Positions 1 to 13,398 of a stretch of DNA of 59,434 nt are shown here, in pieces. The number at the start of each line of letters is the position of its first letter. Position 1 is the first letter of the stretch. The DNA comes from Pezizomycotina sp. ARF18 (lineage: Eukaryota > Ascomycota): NCBI GenBank assembly GCA_002224055.1, contig AZLU01000075.1, positions 119,800 to 179,233 on the forward strand, in the 5' to 3' direction. The notes under the pieces are model-generated. The model was not told where the DNA came from. It saw only the letters and a program-made list of their open reading frames with translations, and did no database searches. The position numbers and the translations under genes are program-made.

Positions 1-3000
1 TGTCAAAACTACGCTTTTTTTTTTTTTTTTGCTTTCGGTCTTATTACCGCGCATATCACTTACTCCGGCACTTGCATTTGGGACGATCGCTTCTGAATTA
101 CGATTTTCTTTTTCCTCGCAATCTTCTACATTTATTTCTTCTCATTACTACTACTTTTTAATACTGTATTATTTCCTACTGGCATTGTCGGATGTAGTGA
201 TTCATTCTAGCTACTACTTTTCCTGTAGCTGAAACCATAGTCTGTATCTAGCAATGGTTGAATCAAATAAGAGAAAAACGTAAAATACTAGAATTCCCGT
301 CACAAACTGCGCTGCGTCTATAATTGGATATCCGAATTTGTAGAAGTTGTTTCAAAAACGTAACCCGACTAAGCCCGTGACCCTGTCCGTAAGAACGGAA
401 GGTTGCGCGTCTGCAGTGGCAATCTAGGTTTAAGCCAAGCAGATATATTCGTGTTCACTCTTATCCTTCGTAGTTTTGTACTATGCACACCTAAGCCGTT
501 GCCTTTCAACATTGTAGACTTTCGTAACCAGCTAACTATAGTGGACCAGAATATTAGGACAATAGAGCAAGCAATCTGACTAGCACTCTAGTCAAAGCCC
601 CATTAGATTCCTCGTTATTGCGTTATAGTGTGGGCTTCGTAGATGAAATTTGTTAAAACCAAAAATCGCGTTCGACTCTTTAGAACTGTAGTATTCGTTA
701 ATTTCTGACTTAAGCCTTGAAAAGAGAAGAGCAGACGAGTTCATGTCTGTACCGAGGAGATATATATCGCGCACATTTAGAATTATAAGCTACGTAACCG
801 CGAATACTATCGCGAGTTTTCTTTAACAGGAATTACACAGGTCGCCCGTGGACATTTCGAAATCAATGATTTTACTATCTTCACTTACCGAGAACCCTAA
901 TTCCACTGGATTCGATCGATGTGAGTTCAAGTTCAAGGCGATGGCAATCTAGTGTATTAGAGAACTAGAAGCGCGCAATGATCTTCAGTTCTTAGGGGTC
1001 GCGGAATACGGAGCAGGATACCCAAAATTGGCCCAACATTTTCACTAACCATTAGTGCCTTCTCAGAGCTGGACCAGTTGAACAGTTATTAGGATGATTC
1101 TCTAACAAGATGTTGACGTCCATCCAGTCTTGACCGTCCATCCAGTCTTGACCCTAAGTATCCACCTCTCGAAAGAGCTTGGATATTTCGCAAATTGTGG
1201 ATATACAGTCAACGAGGTGGCGCGACGGTGGATCGGTTCCTGAATCATGATCGAGAGCTTTGTGGGTTTGGGATACGACTCTGGCGTAAACGGACGACAA
1301 ATTAGTCTATTGGCTTCGTCAAAAGCGCCACCACAGGCGAGTATTCCCAGACCGTGGAGTATGATGCCCAGCATCAGTTATCTTTTCTCCAAATATCTTC
1401 CTATTCTCTACCACTCAGCAGAAACGGGCGGTCGCTCAGCGTTCGTATGAGGGTATTCCATTTTATAAATGTTCTCTCAGGTCACCTCAGGAGGTGAAAA
1501 GTGGACCAAGAAAAGGCCCTAGAGTAAGGGTGAGAAAACCAAGCCGATTGGCTGGTGTGTCGAAGTATACCTAAAGCTACCTTTTCGCGTTAGGATTTAG
1601 TCGCCGCCCGAGTTTGCGACAGGCTTCCTGCGCAAGCCAATCAACACCCACAATATTCATTTTGACCACGCTTTGGCGGTATGCTTCGGAGGAATTATTT
1701 ACACGGTTTTTGGTGGAGTTGAACATTCTCACGGACGATCGTCGCGCTCAAGGTAGACATCGCGGAAATTGGAGCGCCAGCTGTTCGCTGCCTAGCTCCT
1801 ATCCGCTGAGATAATCTATTATACTAGACTTCAATCAGACGACAGTTTTTGCTAACCGGATTCATCATAGTTTCTCTACCAGAAAAACTAGGGAGTTGCG
1901 AAATATTCAGTGGTCCGTGTTACGAACGCTGCTTGCCGGCTGTGGATGTATCCTAACAAAAGTTTACAAGATGCCACCAGCTTCGGTTCATAGAACTTGT
2001 TGATATAATTCGCTTATATTATAATCATTGTAAGACCTTTTTATCCGGCAGACTAGCAAATAACAGGATTAGAAATGCAACGGTATAACTCATAGCAAAT
2101 AGCAAATTTTCTCATACTTAAGAAGATGTGACAGTGGTGCTTGAAATGTGCGCTTCCCTGCCCTAACTGGCTCGCCGATCTCCCACGGCTTTTAAGATTT
2201 CCGTATATCGAGGATGCACGTCCCCGTCGCTCCCCCACAGCGAACTTCACATCCGGGCGTATGATCGCTAACTGAAACACGAGAAAGACGGAGGTTGCCA
2301 TCGATTTTGGCGATATTTTTTGGCCAACCAACTTCCTTGTATTTCCCAAGTGGCAGAAGGTATAAGCCCGGCAAGTTCTTTGTATGGAGATAGGAAGAAT
2401 AGCAGGGCTGCTCTTGCTGTTGCTTCTGATACAGGTTTACGTGAAGTTTATGCTTACAGGTCGGCTTTGGTTCGTATTCGTACATCACGACCGCGCCTCC
2501 GCAAATCCTCGAAGTCAAAAGGGCTATGGAATTGTCCGGTTGCACGATTCAGCGCTGTTGAGTTTACAAGAAAAGACACAAGCATCAGATAGAAACAATC
2601 GGCGCGTCGCGGAGGTGGTTGTCGGTTGCGCAATTGTCTTTGATTCGTACAAGAAAACACTACGCTTCCGATAGACACGTGAAGATTTCAGAGGAACTGT
2701 TCTCGATTTCTGACTAACGAGAATGAACGAAGACCTCGTAGGGGTATTGTACCTGTTAAATCGCAATCGTAGTAGTGGGTTTCTGGAAACTGTGAATAAC
2801 AGATACTGTCTCACGATCAAAGGCTTCGTATTCTGGGTTATATAGCAAGACGGATAAGTTTCATTGACGGTTCTCGCTTCTAGCTCTTACACCTTGACAA
2901 GAACATGGCTCTCGAGGTTAATACTCCTAGAAACCCCCGCGAATTTCATGAATGTTTTTTTTTTCCCTTTCGCAATATGGGTAACGTTCTGGAGGTATAG

Positions 3001-5750
3001 ATTGGACTGGTCCGCAGCCCCTATCGGTGAATGATCGGTCCATCAAGGTAACCATATAATCATTGCGCGGCTATGTCAAACAAATAATAAGTGACTTTGG
3101 CGGACATGAGCCAAATTGTGAGCGTCTCTGCCCTCACTGAATGTCACTACGGCCACCTGGTGATGCTCAAAGTGCTGTTTATTAACTTTTTTTAATATAT
3201 AAATTAGGTCGGTCTTAATACCCTGATCAAGGGTAAACAGAATGTCAGGGTAAACAATGTCAAGCAGGTTGTAGTAGCCCAGATGTTCCAGGGAACCAGT
3301 TTCAAACCAAGAACTCTTCTGGAAAGCTATAACTTCAAGAACCAGGAAGAAAAAAAGTAGTTTACCACGATTCACACTGCTACTCCGGAAAGGAAGTACG
3401 TGTAGAACCCTTCCCGGTGGCTTTCATACAATGTCTATGCCTATCTTCCAGATGCTGACGATCCTTTCGCAAAAGCTACCGCTTCCAACAAGCTTAGCCA
3501 GCCTCCCACGGTTGCCTCCCGAAACAATCGCGAACCTATGAGCGGTTCTCCGTTGCGGTGGAAAAATTGCCGTGTGCACCCGATAACGAGGAACAGACAG
3601 GATTATCAGTGCTTTCCAAGCGAAAACCTGAAACACGCCGACCTGAAGGAACATAATGCGGTTAAGAAAGGACAAAATCCGTTTCCTTGATAGACATCCC
3701 TACAGATTAGGATGTAATGGCGAGGAGTTATACGATGATCCATCGACTTTCAACCTATGGCGTTGGCTAGAGCTTTGGACTCTTTGCCGAGCTAAGCTAA
3801 GTTGCGAGAGGGTTTGAACTAGAAAATTGTTATAATAAAACATCTAGGGAAAGTGTCAGCAGGATATATATCGAAGCAATGGTTATAAACTTCAGACTTT
3901 CCATTTAGTCCGAGTCAATATAAATCCAATACGATGTTTGTCGGCATACGTATGTACCGAGTTCAATCTTTTCTGAATCATTATACCGCTAGCAAAAGTA
4001 ATATATATTTAGCGTAACGAGAAACAATAGATATAGTTCTCCAAGTAGTAGGTTTCCGATGTCCGTGTAATCGCCTAGTGCCCAAGGAATGTCTGATGCA
4101 TTTAGGGGATAAACCCGGAAGCGATGCTGGACCGACGGATCCCGGCGAGGCCGGGTACCTAGCTCTAAGTAAGAATCATACGTGCTTAATTTCTAGTCTT
4201 AATTCCAACAAGGCGACCTGAGACACCGCGCTCGATAACGCTTTCGTCTGATAGATCAGCTTCTATTTGAAGTCGGTAGTCGGCTTGCCAGCGGACTCAA
4301 TAGAAGATTGATTATTCGATCGAGCGGCCGTACAGCGTACAGGAGCATTGTCCGCTTCAGAGTCGCATTCCGGCAAATATATTGTAAGAACTCGAAGTTC
4401 AGCCGGGTGATGTCCGCAAAGAATAGGAAATATAGTACTTCGATCGATGTGTGTTTCTTTTAACGATACATATCTGCATTTCACGGGTCTTATACATGCT
4501 CAGGCTGAGTTCAGGGTATAGTAATATGTCCACAGCACAAGGACTAGGGTCTCTGGTAGATGCTAGCTATAGCTACTGTCCATACTTGCCCAGCCTTCAT
4601 GCTAAACCACGGCGTACCTATAGTCAAATAAACCAATGCACCCCTCCAATAGATCTGAGTTAACGATATAATGGGAGCTCCAGTGGATACATAGGCCCGC
4701 GAGCTTCCGCAACGAAGACTCCAGCTGCCTGCTCGATAGTTAAAAAGATAGTTGGTTATTCGCCGTACTCCTCATAGAATTCAGGCGGCCTAAAAATGAG
4801 GTTCGCGATCTGTGTAACCATCAGAAGTAGATGTTTCGTCTTTGTGCTCGTATATGCTTCTACCCCAACGGCACCGCAGTTTTAACTCTTGCAACTGAAA
4901 GTATCAATACGCGCGCGTGCCTCCTTGAGGCGCTATGCCTATTGTCATTCAGTTTGAGAAAGCAATAGTCCTAATTCTGTACGACCAAAGTGACATGAGA
5001 GAGATGTTATGTGGGGGACAACTTTCGACGTTGGCATATTGAAACAAAAAACGGATCTTTAAGTTTGTCAAGTCAGAATCTGAAGATTCTAATATCTTTA
5101 AACCCTCACCAGCGTTTCAGTAAACTTGACGAGAGTTCTCAATAATGTATGAAACTCGGTGAAGTTGCTAGTGTTGGCTATAAAGCCAGGTTCCGATTCT
5201 TGAATAAAGTGTAACCCGACAATTGAGCCACCATAAAACAATGCATGCAGTATGAATCCATAATTAAGTAGAATACCAATAGCTCTGAATAATATTCTTT
5301 CGGCTTCCTTTAAGTCTCTGCACGTGAGCAAACTGGGTACCTGAAAAAATGGAATAAACTATTGCGTATACTCTTTGAAAAAATTAGTCAGGATCCCTTA
5401 ATTGTCGCCTTTTGATGATTTTTAGATCTCACATCTTATTCATAACAGCAAAGAAAGCCCGGAGAGTTTATTGCGTCAGGCAGGCTCAGTTCGGTAGTAG
5501 TCGCGGGTGTTTCTGGCTCTCAAAATCAATGCAGAATCTAAACAATGATGTTCAAAAGTAAGCCTTCTCGCGTTGTAAAGTAATCAAAAGTTATTAACAA
5601 GGGCCCACTTCTGTACCAACATACCAGCTCGATACGCTGCTTGATCTCGACATATGCGTCCGCAAAAGCGCCGTTGCAGTCAATCTAGGATAATCGTGAC
5701 GCATTAACGCGCAGGTCTACTTATTAGGAGCTCACTGGCATATACACTTA
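1..5750. other. Gene-poor stretch, nothing assigned
   Basis: No reading frame here resembles a family I recognise, and none exceeds about 120 codons. Overlapping frames near 2190-2820 on both strands look like chance openings. Small structures seen are a poly-T run at about 14-31, an exact 18-base tandem duplication at 1117-1152, and a short perfect hairpin at 4141-4155 (six-base stem, three-base loop). It may be decayed mobile-element sequence, but no terminal repeats or transposase motifs were found. Confidence 0.5.
1117..1152. repeat. Exact 18-base direct tandem duplication
   Basis: Two identical adjacent copies of an 18-base unit lie at 1117-1134 and 1135-1152. The length is a multiple of three and the minus strand reads through it openly, but no gene is recognised around it. 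Confidence 0.85.
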
Positions 5751-6523
5751 TCATGAAGGCATTCCCCGAACCTTGACAGCTTTACCCTCCGCGAAAAGCT
5801 TCTCCGCAAATGCTACAGTATGCTGGAAGTAGCCCTCCAGCCTCTTTAGCACAATTCCTTTCGTCATCCGGCCTAATAGACTCAGAGCTAGCAGACGCGG
5901 CACGTCTGGAGATGCGATGCAACAGTTTACCCTCCTCAGCCTCGAGCCAGATGCCTCTTCCGGTGTTTGGGTGCCAGTCGACGTCGAGGGTGAGGAGCTA
6001 TTGTTTATAATCTCGTTAGCAAAATTACATAGAAATACAACTTGAGAATAGTTGGCGCATCGGCGACCTTATCCTTCAAAGCTTCCGCCTGTTCGCAGCC
6101 CCTCGGAAAGCCATCGAGTAAGAATCGTGTTTTTCCCATGGCGATGTACTCCTCCAATTTTCCCACCGTAAGTGACAACGCCATTTCATCGGGGACAAGA
6201 AGTGCCTGGCGCATGCGGTCGACGATCATGGCAGATGTTTCGGTGTCTGGGTTCGCCCTGGCGTGTTCGCGCAGGATGTCACCCGTGCTCAGGTGAATGA
6301 AACCATAATCCTCGAATAGGGACGCGGAGTGCGTAGACTTTCCGACGCCTGGCGGGCCTGTAGGGTTTGTCAATACTAACATGAGGAGCTAGAATAAGCA
6401 CAAGCGGTAGAGCAAATGGCATCGCCTACCTATCATGAAGACGATGACCACTGTACTGTCTTCTGCCGCCTGAGGTTTCCCTTCTCCACCGGCAGAAACT
6501 GCTGGCTGGTTTGATTCTTCCAT
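5751..6523 (-). CDS. Adenylate/UMP-kinase-family P-loop nucleoside monophosphate kinase
   Basis: The protein is predicted to transfer phosphate from ATP to a nucleoside monophosphate in cytosol or nucleus. Three exons join cleanly: 6523-6430, 6357-6039 and 5997-5751, with GT-AG introns of 72 and 41 bases; the second carries a TGCTAAC branch site. The spliced frame gives 219 residues. Residues 32-40 form the P-loop GPPGVGKST, created exactly by the first splice. LSTGDILREHAR (NMP-binding segment) and FLLDGFPR follow, all typical of the family. In exon 3 the spliced frame lacks the usual LID arginine-aspartate motif, but another frame shows RPDDE there before the frames reconverge at KRLEGYF. 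I suspect two compensating indels in exon 3, so residues about 138-185 may be misread. Substrate (AMP, UMP or CMP) cannot be told. Confidence 0.85.
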
Positions 6524-9500
6524 TTTGTCGCTGTGCCACTTGGATATACTGATTCCAATTAGATTAGAAACAAGAAGTTGGAACGGAAGAGAATTGAAGC
6601 TAGGAAGTTTGCTACTAAAGGCGATGTCATGCGAAGAAGAAATGCAAGTAGTGATGAAGAATGACAAAACAGTTCCGTGGTTCGGGACAAAAGATGTTTT
6701 GGACAAAGTATCCTAGCGTCTCGTGCTTCTATATAGAGGCTTTACGGAGAATTGGATCAAGGTCGGAGACTTGTTGAATCAGTGCGAAGTTTCCAGAAGG
6801 ATCCTGATAAATAACACAGCTTTGCAGCACCTATTCTACAATATCTATGTTGGTGTATATTGGTGTGGTAGTACAAACTGTAAGGCAAATGGCTAACAAC
6901 ACCACGATGCATAAGAGCTGCAACATCTCCAATGCCTTGATTATCCAATACTATTACAGTATGCGTATATTCTTCTATAAGGGAGCTTATTCCACATTTT
7001 TGTAGTTTCAGAAACCATGCTCGCAATTGTATCCAAAATTGACATATATTCTATGAAATCTGAAACCTGCGCCGGTAAAACCGACAAACTGCGCTCTAAC
7101 CACGTTATAAATACGTTACATTACACAACATTAATAGTATGCTGTTTGTATAAAACGGCTTGCTCGTGCAATGAAAAGCTGTTACACAGATTCATCTGTT
7201 AGTCGCCCAAAGGATACAATGCAAATTGCCAAATAGTTGCCAATATATAAGTGCAATGGTCACTGCCTATCTTCCATTCTAGCGGCGTATTCGTGCAACG
7301 GAGAGACGTCCCAAATCAAATCAAATATGTATCATCCAGTTGCCCAATACTTCATGACTACATCCCAACCTGCTTAAGAAGGCCATGTCTCTGTTTACTG
7401 TCAAGATATCCATTAAAACCTTTAGGACATACGAGAAGAGTCCTTGAAAACTAACGCTACGGTCCTCTCAACGCCGTAAAACTAGGGAACAGGGCGCAAC
7501 GAAACTAACATCAGCAAAGTCAGGAGGTGAGAAAACGACCACTGTATGCAAGAACCCTATATTGGAGATTAGCCAAATACTACTTTATTAGAACCTATAA
7601 AATACCCGAGAAACTTTCCGGAGTATGCAAACGGATCGAATGGCACCGTTCTTGAGTTGTCGTGACGTGGTTCGCTCCACTCATATTCGCCACGTTCAAG
7701 ATCCGGATGAATGGACTACATCCGACGCGAAAATCATGAAAATGCCAAAAACACCGTGGATCAACTTACTAGCTCCCAGCAAGTGGGTAACGATCCGTAA
7801 TTCAGAACGCTATACGCATTAGCAAATGGTGTTTTGATCGGTTTGGTCTATGAGCAAAACACTATCAGCACAAGTCGCCCAAGCGAGACTTAATGAACTG
7901 GTTACGCGCAAACAGTAAAATAAATTACTCCAAATCTCGCCCCAACACCGATCGATTCATCAACATGACGGTTCACCAGATATTAAACGTCTGCTACAAA
8001 ACTTATAGCTCGATAGGGGTCGAATGTGACGAAGTAATATAACTTTCGGTTGATTCCTTATTTACATAGGTCAAGAACAAGATGAAAGGCTTTTTACCAG
8101 CTCTAAATACGTTTTCTGACCGCTCACTGGTTTTCTAGGTACGGAGCTTCATCAGATCGGAGACATAAGAGTCTGAGAAGCAACAGTCGGATTATCGGGC
8201 TTCCGTGTTTGATCTCTACAATAACACCACACGGTGGTATTTGAAGAGAAAGTAGTAACAAACCTTTGCAGGTAACAGAATGCTCTAATAATGTCGATCT
8301 ATATTGATAAATTATGATCCTTCTGGTAAACAAGCAGTCAAGGTAAGAATCCCAGTGCTGCGGCGCTCTCGCAATTTCCACATGTATCGGGGCGATCCAA
8401 GATGCGTTGTCTCCGTAAAAGCGGCAAGGGTGAAGGCGTCAGTCTCGAGATGGGATAGAAGCAGTGCTGTAAGTTTATTTGCATCAGATGGACTACTGCT
8501 CGAAACAATTTAAGACCCTGTGATTGTTTTGCCCTACAAAAACCATCATTAATCCTCCACAAGCCCTAGTTGAGTGATCCGGGTATGACAGCTTCGTTAA
8601 CGGGACCGGAGAGGATGTTACCTGTGGAGAAACCTGCATTAAAACCTCGCACAGTCGCACATGCAGGAAAAAGCGCTAGGTATAGTTTGCTACATTGCCT
8701 CGAGTTACAGTTACTGCTCTAGCCCTACTTCTTAGATATCCAACTTATTTTCCAGTCAAGGCAACAAACGAAAGCCTTAATAGCTGTTAATTGTAGCTTC
8801 AAAGAAAAATCGTACTATTCTTGCGTCAGTAGCGAACATTTTGGTGGAGGCTGACTGTCAAATTTCCTGGATCCCAGGGCCTTTCAAGCTTCTTGCTTGC
8901 CGGCAAGTCTAGCCATCGTGAGGAAACACCAGACGAAGATTGGCTACAAATTCAGCGCCCGATGCAAGCCTACCATGCAAGCTCTTCTCGTGCCGAACGA
9001 AAATGAGAGTGCGAGACGCTTCACGTTTCTAAGGCGAATAAACCTGCGATTCTTGATTTAGAAATCTCCTTTTGGCCGAATTATTCAGCACTGTTTTAAA
9101 ACGAAGAAAACATCTAGGTCGCGATGCACTAAAAACGCGCAAGACCTCACCTGTTTGCACGATATCTGTCAAAAAGGATTGTATCGATCAGTAATCGCGT
9201 AAGTGAAATTGCAGTTCGCTGTCGAAATTGGCCTGGCTTCCCCACACAAATCTCTCTGCGGTCCCTGATCATCCCTTTGAAGAACGAAATCTAGAAAAGA
9301 AATTCCCCCGGGATATTCGCTCGCAAATAATAGATAGAGGATAACTTGACATTTTATTATTACTTCTTGTACCGGGTTTATAGAGTAGAAGGAACAAATT
9401 ATAAAACATCTCGCTATTCCCTGCTGAATTAATTGATGACACCGACACTGAAGCAGTAAATTAAACTGCGAGTGGGAAAGGAAATTTTGTTTCCCAAAAT

Positions 9501-10860
9501 AAAGTAGGCAGACAGATGGAGATTTGCTTCATCTTACGCCTACAATCCCTCGTGCTTCTTCTGCTTGTGTTGTTTGACAGTTATCCTAATCCTGCTGAAG
9601 AGTCAAAACTGGGCCCTTCAGTCCTTAGAAACAAAATTCCCTCAGGCAAGCGGATAAATCAATTCTTCTACTGCAACCGAGTTTCGGTACAGCGCCCTGT
9701 GAGTGGTTAGTTAAAGACAAATCTCGCAACTTCTCCTCTGTCGATCGTCACCATTCACATGTTCAAGTGCCGAAGTTTTATACTGCTATTTCTTGTGACG
9801 AGTCTTGAATATTCTCTTGTGAATCGCGACGAGAAGATCGTCCCCAATTTTCGATGGCGCTAGACAATTCTCACGATTCCGAACACGAAAATAGCGTATA
9901 ACTCCTAGTTACAACCAAAGAGCCTCGGCCCTCCACCACTTCGCGAGTGATTATCAAAGAGCTAAGAGTATTACTGGCCGAAGTACTTAAGTGCTAAGGG
10001 CATTGGGATTTCTGGCTTGACACTACATAAAGTCGAGGCATATGGAACGGAAAAAATCAGCGACAGTTTGAGCCTTCATTGGCCTAATCTTTTAGTCTGG
10101 TTTATACTAGAGGAATATTCGGCTCGTAAACCGAATAACCAACCGCACGGTACAAAAAAATACGGTCTTAAGATACAAAAACAAACGAATCAAGATAGGA
10201 GGCTTAGGAACCCCGCGACGCCATCACGCGAAACATCATGTGTGTAGCGAAGAAACCTTGGTGTTTATTCATTTTGACTGCCACTGGAGCGTTGGAAGAT
10301 AATGACGAAGAAACGAGGAAGACGCTGACGGACTTGAACCAACACTTGTTTCTCACCCAATTTCAGGCTCGCGGTAGTTGTTGGCGGAGGTCCACATCCG
10401 TTATCCCAAATCTCCAAAGGACAAGATCCCCACCGCTGGTCCCAAAGGAGGAAGTCACTGGGATGGCTTGCTTCGTTGTAGGTAGATAGAACTTTCCTCC
10501 GCCAATCACTGATTCCGGCTCAGGCCCGCAGCGAAAAATCCCCTCAATTTCCGAGAGGATATGAGGATTTAAAAAGCAAAAAAAGCGACTTAGTCAATTT
10601 CCCCAATACCTGTTTTAGAGGGCCGCTTGCACTGTTGCTTGTTAGAAACTCGATCAGACATTGGCGTGACCGGCTATTGATTCCTTTTATAGGGACCGGG
10701 TTAGCCAAGTTCCAACTTTTTGGTTGCTCCAGAATTTTCTAGCCTTTGATTAAAACCTACGATCCTCCCAAGGCGATCAGCAGGCGCAACGGTTTTCTGT
10801 AGACTCGATTTATAGCGAGTTCCATGCCAGTAGCCATTATAGCAGCCTCGTCACATCACG
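6524..10860. other. Intergenic stretch, nothing assigned
   Basis: Only short openings (under about 90 codons) without recognisable motifs occur. The stretch separates the divergently transcribed kinase and RGS genes, so both promoters should lie at its ends. I see no repeat ends, RNA gene or transposase remnant. Confidence 0.5.
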
Positions 10861-12257
10861 ATGGCAGAGTTATTCTTTCGTCGACCATCTCGCGGTTCGT
10901 CGAATTCTGTCGGCCGTAACGAACGACGACCAAGTGCCGCACAACTCTCACAGGCTATCCCACGAGATCTATCGTTTGATAAGATCATTGCAGGGGAGAC
11001 ATGCTACGTAAGTTTCAACCATTCTCTTAAAAGATAGGGCGAACGGGAGAGACGAGTATAGCTTTACCAGCGCTCACGATCGTAATGTCAAACAGCCATG
11101 CCGGTTAAAAGATTTTATGAACTATTTGCATTTTGTTGAGCACGATTCCGAAAACCTCAAATTCCTTCTCTGGCACCGAGAATACACGAACCGATTCCTC
11201 AACCTTCCCATACAACAGCGTGTGGAGTCGCCGCCGTGGTACGACGACGGCTTACCGATCTCGAATAACTTCCACGGACCGATATTATCATCACCGCTCT
11301 CTCCGACATTCAAGAAAGAAACCGATGGCATTCCCGACGTAATGCTTGCTCAGGCTCTGACGCAGCCGTTCAGGAGCGAAGTTTCGAACATCGCGTCGTT
11401 ATTTCTGTATACTGGCGCACCGATGGAACTGAATCTTTCGGCGAGGGATAGGTCGGTGTGTTTACGGGCTTTACAGCTTACGACCCACCCGTCTGCCTTT
11501 ACGACGGCCTTATCATCGGCGGAAAATTCTCTAAGATACCAAAGCCACCCAAACTTCATAAGACGCAATTGTCTAACGCGAACAAGCCCGAGCGATATCT
11601 CACGCCATCACGGGCTCTATCCTGGCATTCATCGTATAATAATAACGCTAGTGCTGTTGTTCGTCAGAACGAATCGGTGGTTCAGGATATTCGCTGCCTG
11701 TGCTTCGGTGGAGGCAGCGTGCCATTCTGTATGGGATTCCGAAAATTTTGCCTCACGCTGTACTTTCTAGGTAGGGTTATATCAAATATTCCTTGTCATT
11801 ATCAACCGAAAAACAAAAACAACGGACGCAATTCTCTAACAAGACATTACAGGCATTACCCGCAACCAAGACCCCTGGAAGCCATCGGCCATCCGCTCGA
11901 TGAAGTATCCACCGACGAAGAATCCCCGCTCCATCCCCTCCCTCTCTCGACACCTCTGAAAAGGATGCCGGCGCAATAGAAGACTTCGGTGAATCGATGT
12001 TAGCACACCGCTTGAGCCAGCGCAGCGGTAGCATAATGGATATGACATTCGAGGAAGAAACGCAGAACGTAAAGCGCAACTCGAAACGGTCGGCGATGGT
12101 CAAGTACAAAGAAACCCCTGTCAAGATCAAGGACAACGAACTACGGAGGGTGCATCGCAATATGGCGATACAGATGTTCGCCGTGGGGATTTTAACAACG
12201 GTGGTGGCGACGCTCATTTTGGTTCCGTTGCCGAGTATCGGGATGATTCATACGTAG
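10861..12257 (+). CDS. RGS-domain putative membrane protein (Rax1/RgsC-like), copy A
   Basis: This probably regulates a heterotrimeric G protein or, like yeast Rax1, marks membrane sites; the family assignment is by pattern. Exon 1 is 10861-11007 (49 codons, starting MAELFFRRPS) and the intron is 11008-11095. Exon 2 opens with PCRLKDF and contains the RGS-like helices HVE/FVEHDSENLKFLLWH and, later, LTTHPSAF. From about 11550 the frame must be switched several times to follow SNANKPERY, two hydrophobic segments (about 11620-11690) and LTLYFLGR. A second intron lies at 11771-11852 with a TCTAAC branch. The last part reads NELRRVHRNMAIQMF and ends in a hydrophobic helix. The paralogue at 43400-44791 has the same order and the same first-intron position. 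The frame breaks may be sequencing indels. Confidence 0.7.
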
Positions 12258-13398
12258 GAGTTCTCCCGCCAGCATGTCTCGTTGTATGAGTCAAATATTT
12301 TTTTTTCTTCGCGCGTTAAAAGGGATCATCTTTGCATTTCTGGTTTCTCTTATTAGCATGTACTGGCATTATTTATTATATCGCGGGTTATATTCAGGGG
12401 CGTGTAAATATTCAGCTAGCATTAGGAACAGGTCTCTTTCATGGTAAAAGGAATAGGGGGAAAAAGAAATGTCATGACGAATGGAAAATATCAAGCCATC
12501 AGACTATAAGAGACGATTTGACACGATTGTCACAACAATTGAAATTGAAGGCTTGACATTATAGGCGATCATAGTGAACTTCTACATCGATCTCAGGGTG
12601 CTCTGAAAAGGAACTCAAGAGCTCTCGTAGCAAAATTCCAGCCCTTCCAGCCAATTAGCATGACCAGAGTCTAGCGAACTGGATCATTCCATTCGTATCG
12701 TGCAATAGATATACACTATAGTATATTAGTAAACTATAGTTTTACCCAAGGACACCAATTGCGGCGATGAGGGCACAGACATATGTTTTAGCTGCTAAGC
12801 TAAGTCTGTAAACTTGTAACGGATGAGACTTTCATTTTATATCATAGGAATCAAATCCGGAAATCTCTACTTCATATAAAAAACCTTGTCCAATTTATCA
12901 AACAAGAAAAACAAAACATGGGGGCCGTTATATATCCGAAGCCCTAAAATGTACTCAGTAACTCCGAGTTCCAAGAAAAGCAAAATCGTAAGGGTATATA
13001 CGGTCCAGAAAAAAAAAAATAGGGGGTGTAAACAAGGTAACAACGGAGAGAAGGGCGGCAGACGTCGTGAAAGTGGTAAACAGAAAATGGACTCATAAAT
13101 CGTGAAAGAAAGTATGAAGACTAACATGCCGTAAACAAAAGAAGTGAGAATGAGGGAAGAGAATACGTCGCACTTTGATATTTGTGATAGGGGTAACGGG
13201 GAAGCGGAGAATAACGGTCCACTTTGATGTAGGATTCTTTCAGGGAAGGGCATTAGAATAAAGAATGAAAAGTGTATAAATGGTATCAAAGAAAGGAAAC
13301 AACTCGCTGAAGTGCAAACCAAAAGCAAGGATTTAAAAAGACTATATATGCAGGAAAAGAAACGAGACAAGGATACTGTAAATCTCCCGCGAGTCTTC
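12258..13398. other. Convergent intergenic region with a purine-rich strand
   Basis: Between two convergent genes. From about 12880 to 13380 the plus strand is strikingly rich in A and G, which opens a 167-codon minus-strand frame of mostly L, F and S. I consider that frame a by-product of the composition. No RNA gene or repeat end is seen. The stretch may include 3-prime untranslated sequence of either neighbour. Confidence 0.5.

Noticed and set aside
11458-11979. 173-codon plus-strand open frame over the RGS gene
   Set aside because: Its first part is out of frame with the RGS domain; only the middle (SNANKPERY to LTLYFLGR) belongs to the gene and is accounted for by frame switches there.
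12867-13370. 167-codon minus-strand open frame of mostly hydrophobic residues
   Set aside because: It follows from the purine-rich opposite strand; no helix order or family motif, and no splice or start context supports a gene.
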